From assembly GCF_019898765.1 (NCBI RefSeq), contig NZ_JAIOKB010000002.1, forward strand, positions 186,001 through 250,000: a stretch of DNA of 64,000 bases. Direction: 5' to 3'. Positions 63,402 to 64,000 of the stretch are shown one piece after another. Source of the DNA: Sphingomonas yunnanensis (GTDB lineage Bacteria; Pseudomonadota; Alphaproteobacteria; Sphingomonadales; Sphingomonadaceae). The position numbers and the translations under genes are program-made. Below the pieces are notes generated by a model. That model did no database searches and had not been told where the DNA came from. It worked only from the letters and a program-made list of their open reading frames with translations. Numbering within the stretch: position 1 is the stretch's first letter; each line of letters begins with the position of its first letter.

Positions 63402-64000
63402 ATGACCGTTTCCGCGCTCACCCCGGCCACCGGCCGCGTCACCTCCGCGATCCAGCGCGCGGCGCAGCGCACCGGCGTCGACTTCAACTATCTCCTCGGC
63501 CAGGCCAAGATCGAGAGCGGGCTCAACGCCAGCGCGCGCGCCAGCACCTCCTCCGCCTCGGGCCTGTACCAGTTCGTCGAGCAGAGCTGGCTGGCGGTGG
63601 TGAAGAAGCACGGCAGCGAGCACGGGCTCGGCTGGGCGGCGGACAGCATCCAGCAGTCGGGCGGGCGCTTCACCGTCACCGGCGGCAACCGCGCCGCGGT
63701 GCTCGGGCTGCGCAACGATCCCGAGGTCGCCTCGCTGATGGCGGCCGAGCATGCCAGCGACAACAAGGACGCGATCGAGGCGTCGACCGGGCGCGCGGCG
63801 ACCGGCACCGACCTCTATATGGCGCACTTCCTCGGGCTGGGCGGCGCGCGCACCTTCCTCTCGGCGATGCAGAGCAACCCGGAGCGCAGCGCCGCCTCGC
63901 TCTTCCCCGCCGCCGCGCGCGCCAACCGCGGCGTCTTCTTCGACGGCGACGGCGGCGCGCGCTCGCTCGGCGAGGTGTACCAGCGCTTCGCCGGCAAGCT
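63402..64000 (+). CDS. Lytic transglycosylase (SLT domain), cut by the window end
   Basis: At least 199 residues run from the ATG at 63402 to the end of the window without a stop. The SLT fold is shown by NYLLGQAKIESGLNASARA, with the catalytic Glu, SASGLYQFVEQSWLAVV and later LYMAHFLGLGGARTFL. No signal peptide is visible at this start. Its sigma-54 promoter and position next to flgA-flgM-flgN suggest it opens peptidoglycan for the rod, replacing the muramidase half missing from FlgJ. Confidence 0.87.
   Translation, partial: MTVSALTPATGRVTSAIQRAAQRTGVDFNYLLGQAKIESGLNASARASTSSASGLYQFVEQSWLAVVKKHGSEHGLGWAADSIQQSGGRFTVTGGNRAAVLGLRNDPEVASLMAAEHASDNKDAIEASTGRAATGTDLYMAHFLGLGGARTFLSAMQSNPERSAASLFPAAARANRGVFFDGDGGARSLGEVYQRFAGK

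Overview
The window is GC-rich DNA from an alphaproteobacterium, most likely a Sphingomonas-type sphingomonad. The signs are four large TonB-dependent receptors (TBDRs), a tryptophan-halogenase/SapC pair next to one of them, a MucR-type regulator, a ybgC-tolQRAB-pal operon, sigma-54-type flagellar promoters and many short palindromic repeats of the kind found in this group. I see no phage, insertion sequence, CRISPR array, rRNA or tRNA. The region is core-like chromosome, densely packed, with many 4-bp (ATGA/GTGA/TTGA) or TGATG gene junctions.

Layout. 1-8.6 kb: a YbdD-like protein, a small Fis-type HTH protein, a sugar-oxidation locus (two Tat-exported Gfo/Idh/MocA oxidoreductases, a Tat-exported SMP-30 lactonase, one TBDR), then an HxlR regulator divergent from an NAD(P)-binding reductase. 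8.8-21.7 kb: a DUF6496-like protein, glutaryl-CoA dehydrogenase, an HWE histidine kinase with a LOV-like domain lacking its cysteine, a second TBDR, a PAP2 phosphatase, an HpcH/HpaI lyase with galE, msrA, a Sua5-type enzyme and an acyl-CoA dehydrogenase. 22-28.2 kb: GntR regulator plus lipoprotein, then sapC and halogenase divergent from a third TBDR. 28.3-37.9 kb: pgi, lepB-rnc, an HNH protein, mntH, two tandem amidohydrolases (one without metal ligands), mucR and an MpaB-like protein. 37.9-46.8 kb: a very large TBDR with a palindromic upstream element, then pal-tolB-tolA-tolR-tolQ-ybgC. 46.9-50.6 kb: glutathione-dependent formaldehyde detoxification (frmA, VOC protein, fghA) and a CoA transferase. 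50.8-51.2 kb: two overlapping 70-residue membrane proteins. 51.4-64 kb: flagellar genes, flgBCDEFGHIJKL leftward, and motA-like, motB-like, flgA, flgM, flgN and a lytic transglycosylase rightward.

The most notable observations are: (1) a 94-bp palindromic repeat lying in frame inside the 5' end of tolB; (2) a reduced stator pair, a MotA-like protein without its first membrane helix and a MotB-like protein with a degenerate peptidoglycan-binding domain; (3) three sigma-54 promoter matches, two placed so that the ATG falls at the predicted transcription start; (4) an amidohydrolase pair in which one member lost its metal-binding motifs; (5) a Tat-exported oxidoreductase-lactonase pair; (6) a LOV-like sensor without the photoactive cysteine.

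All calls come from reading the sequence and translations; no database search was run.
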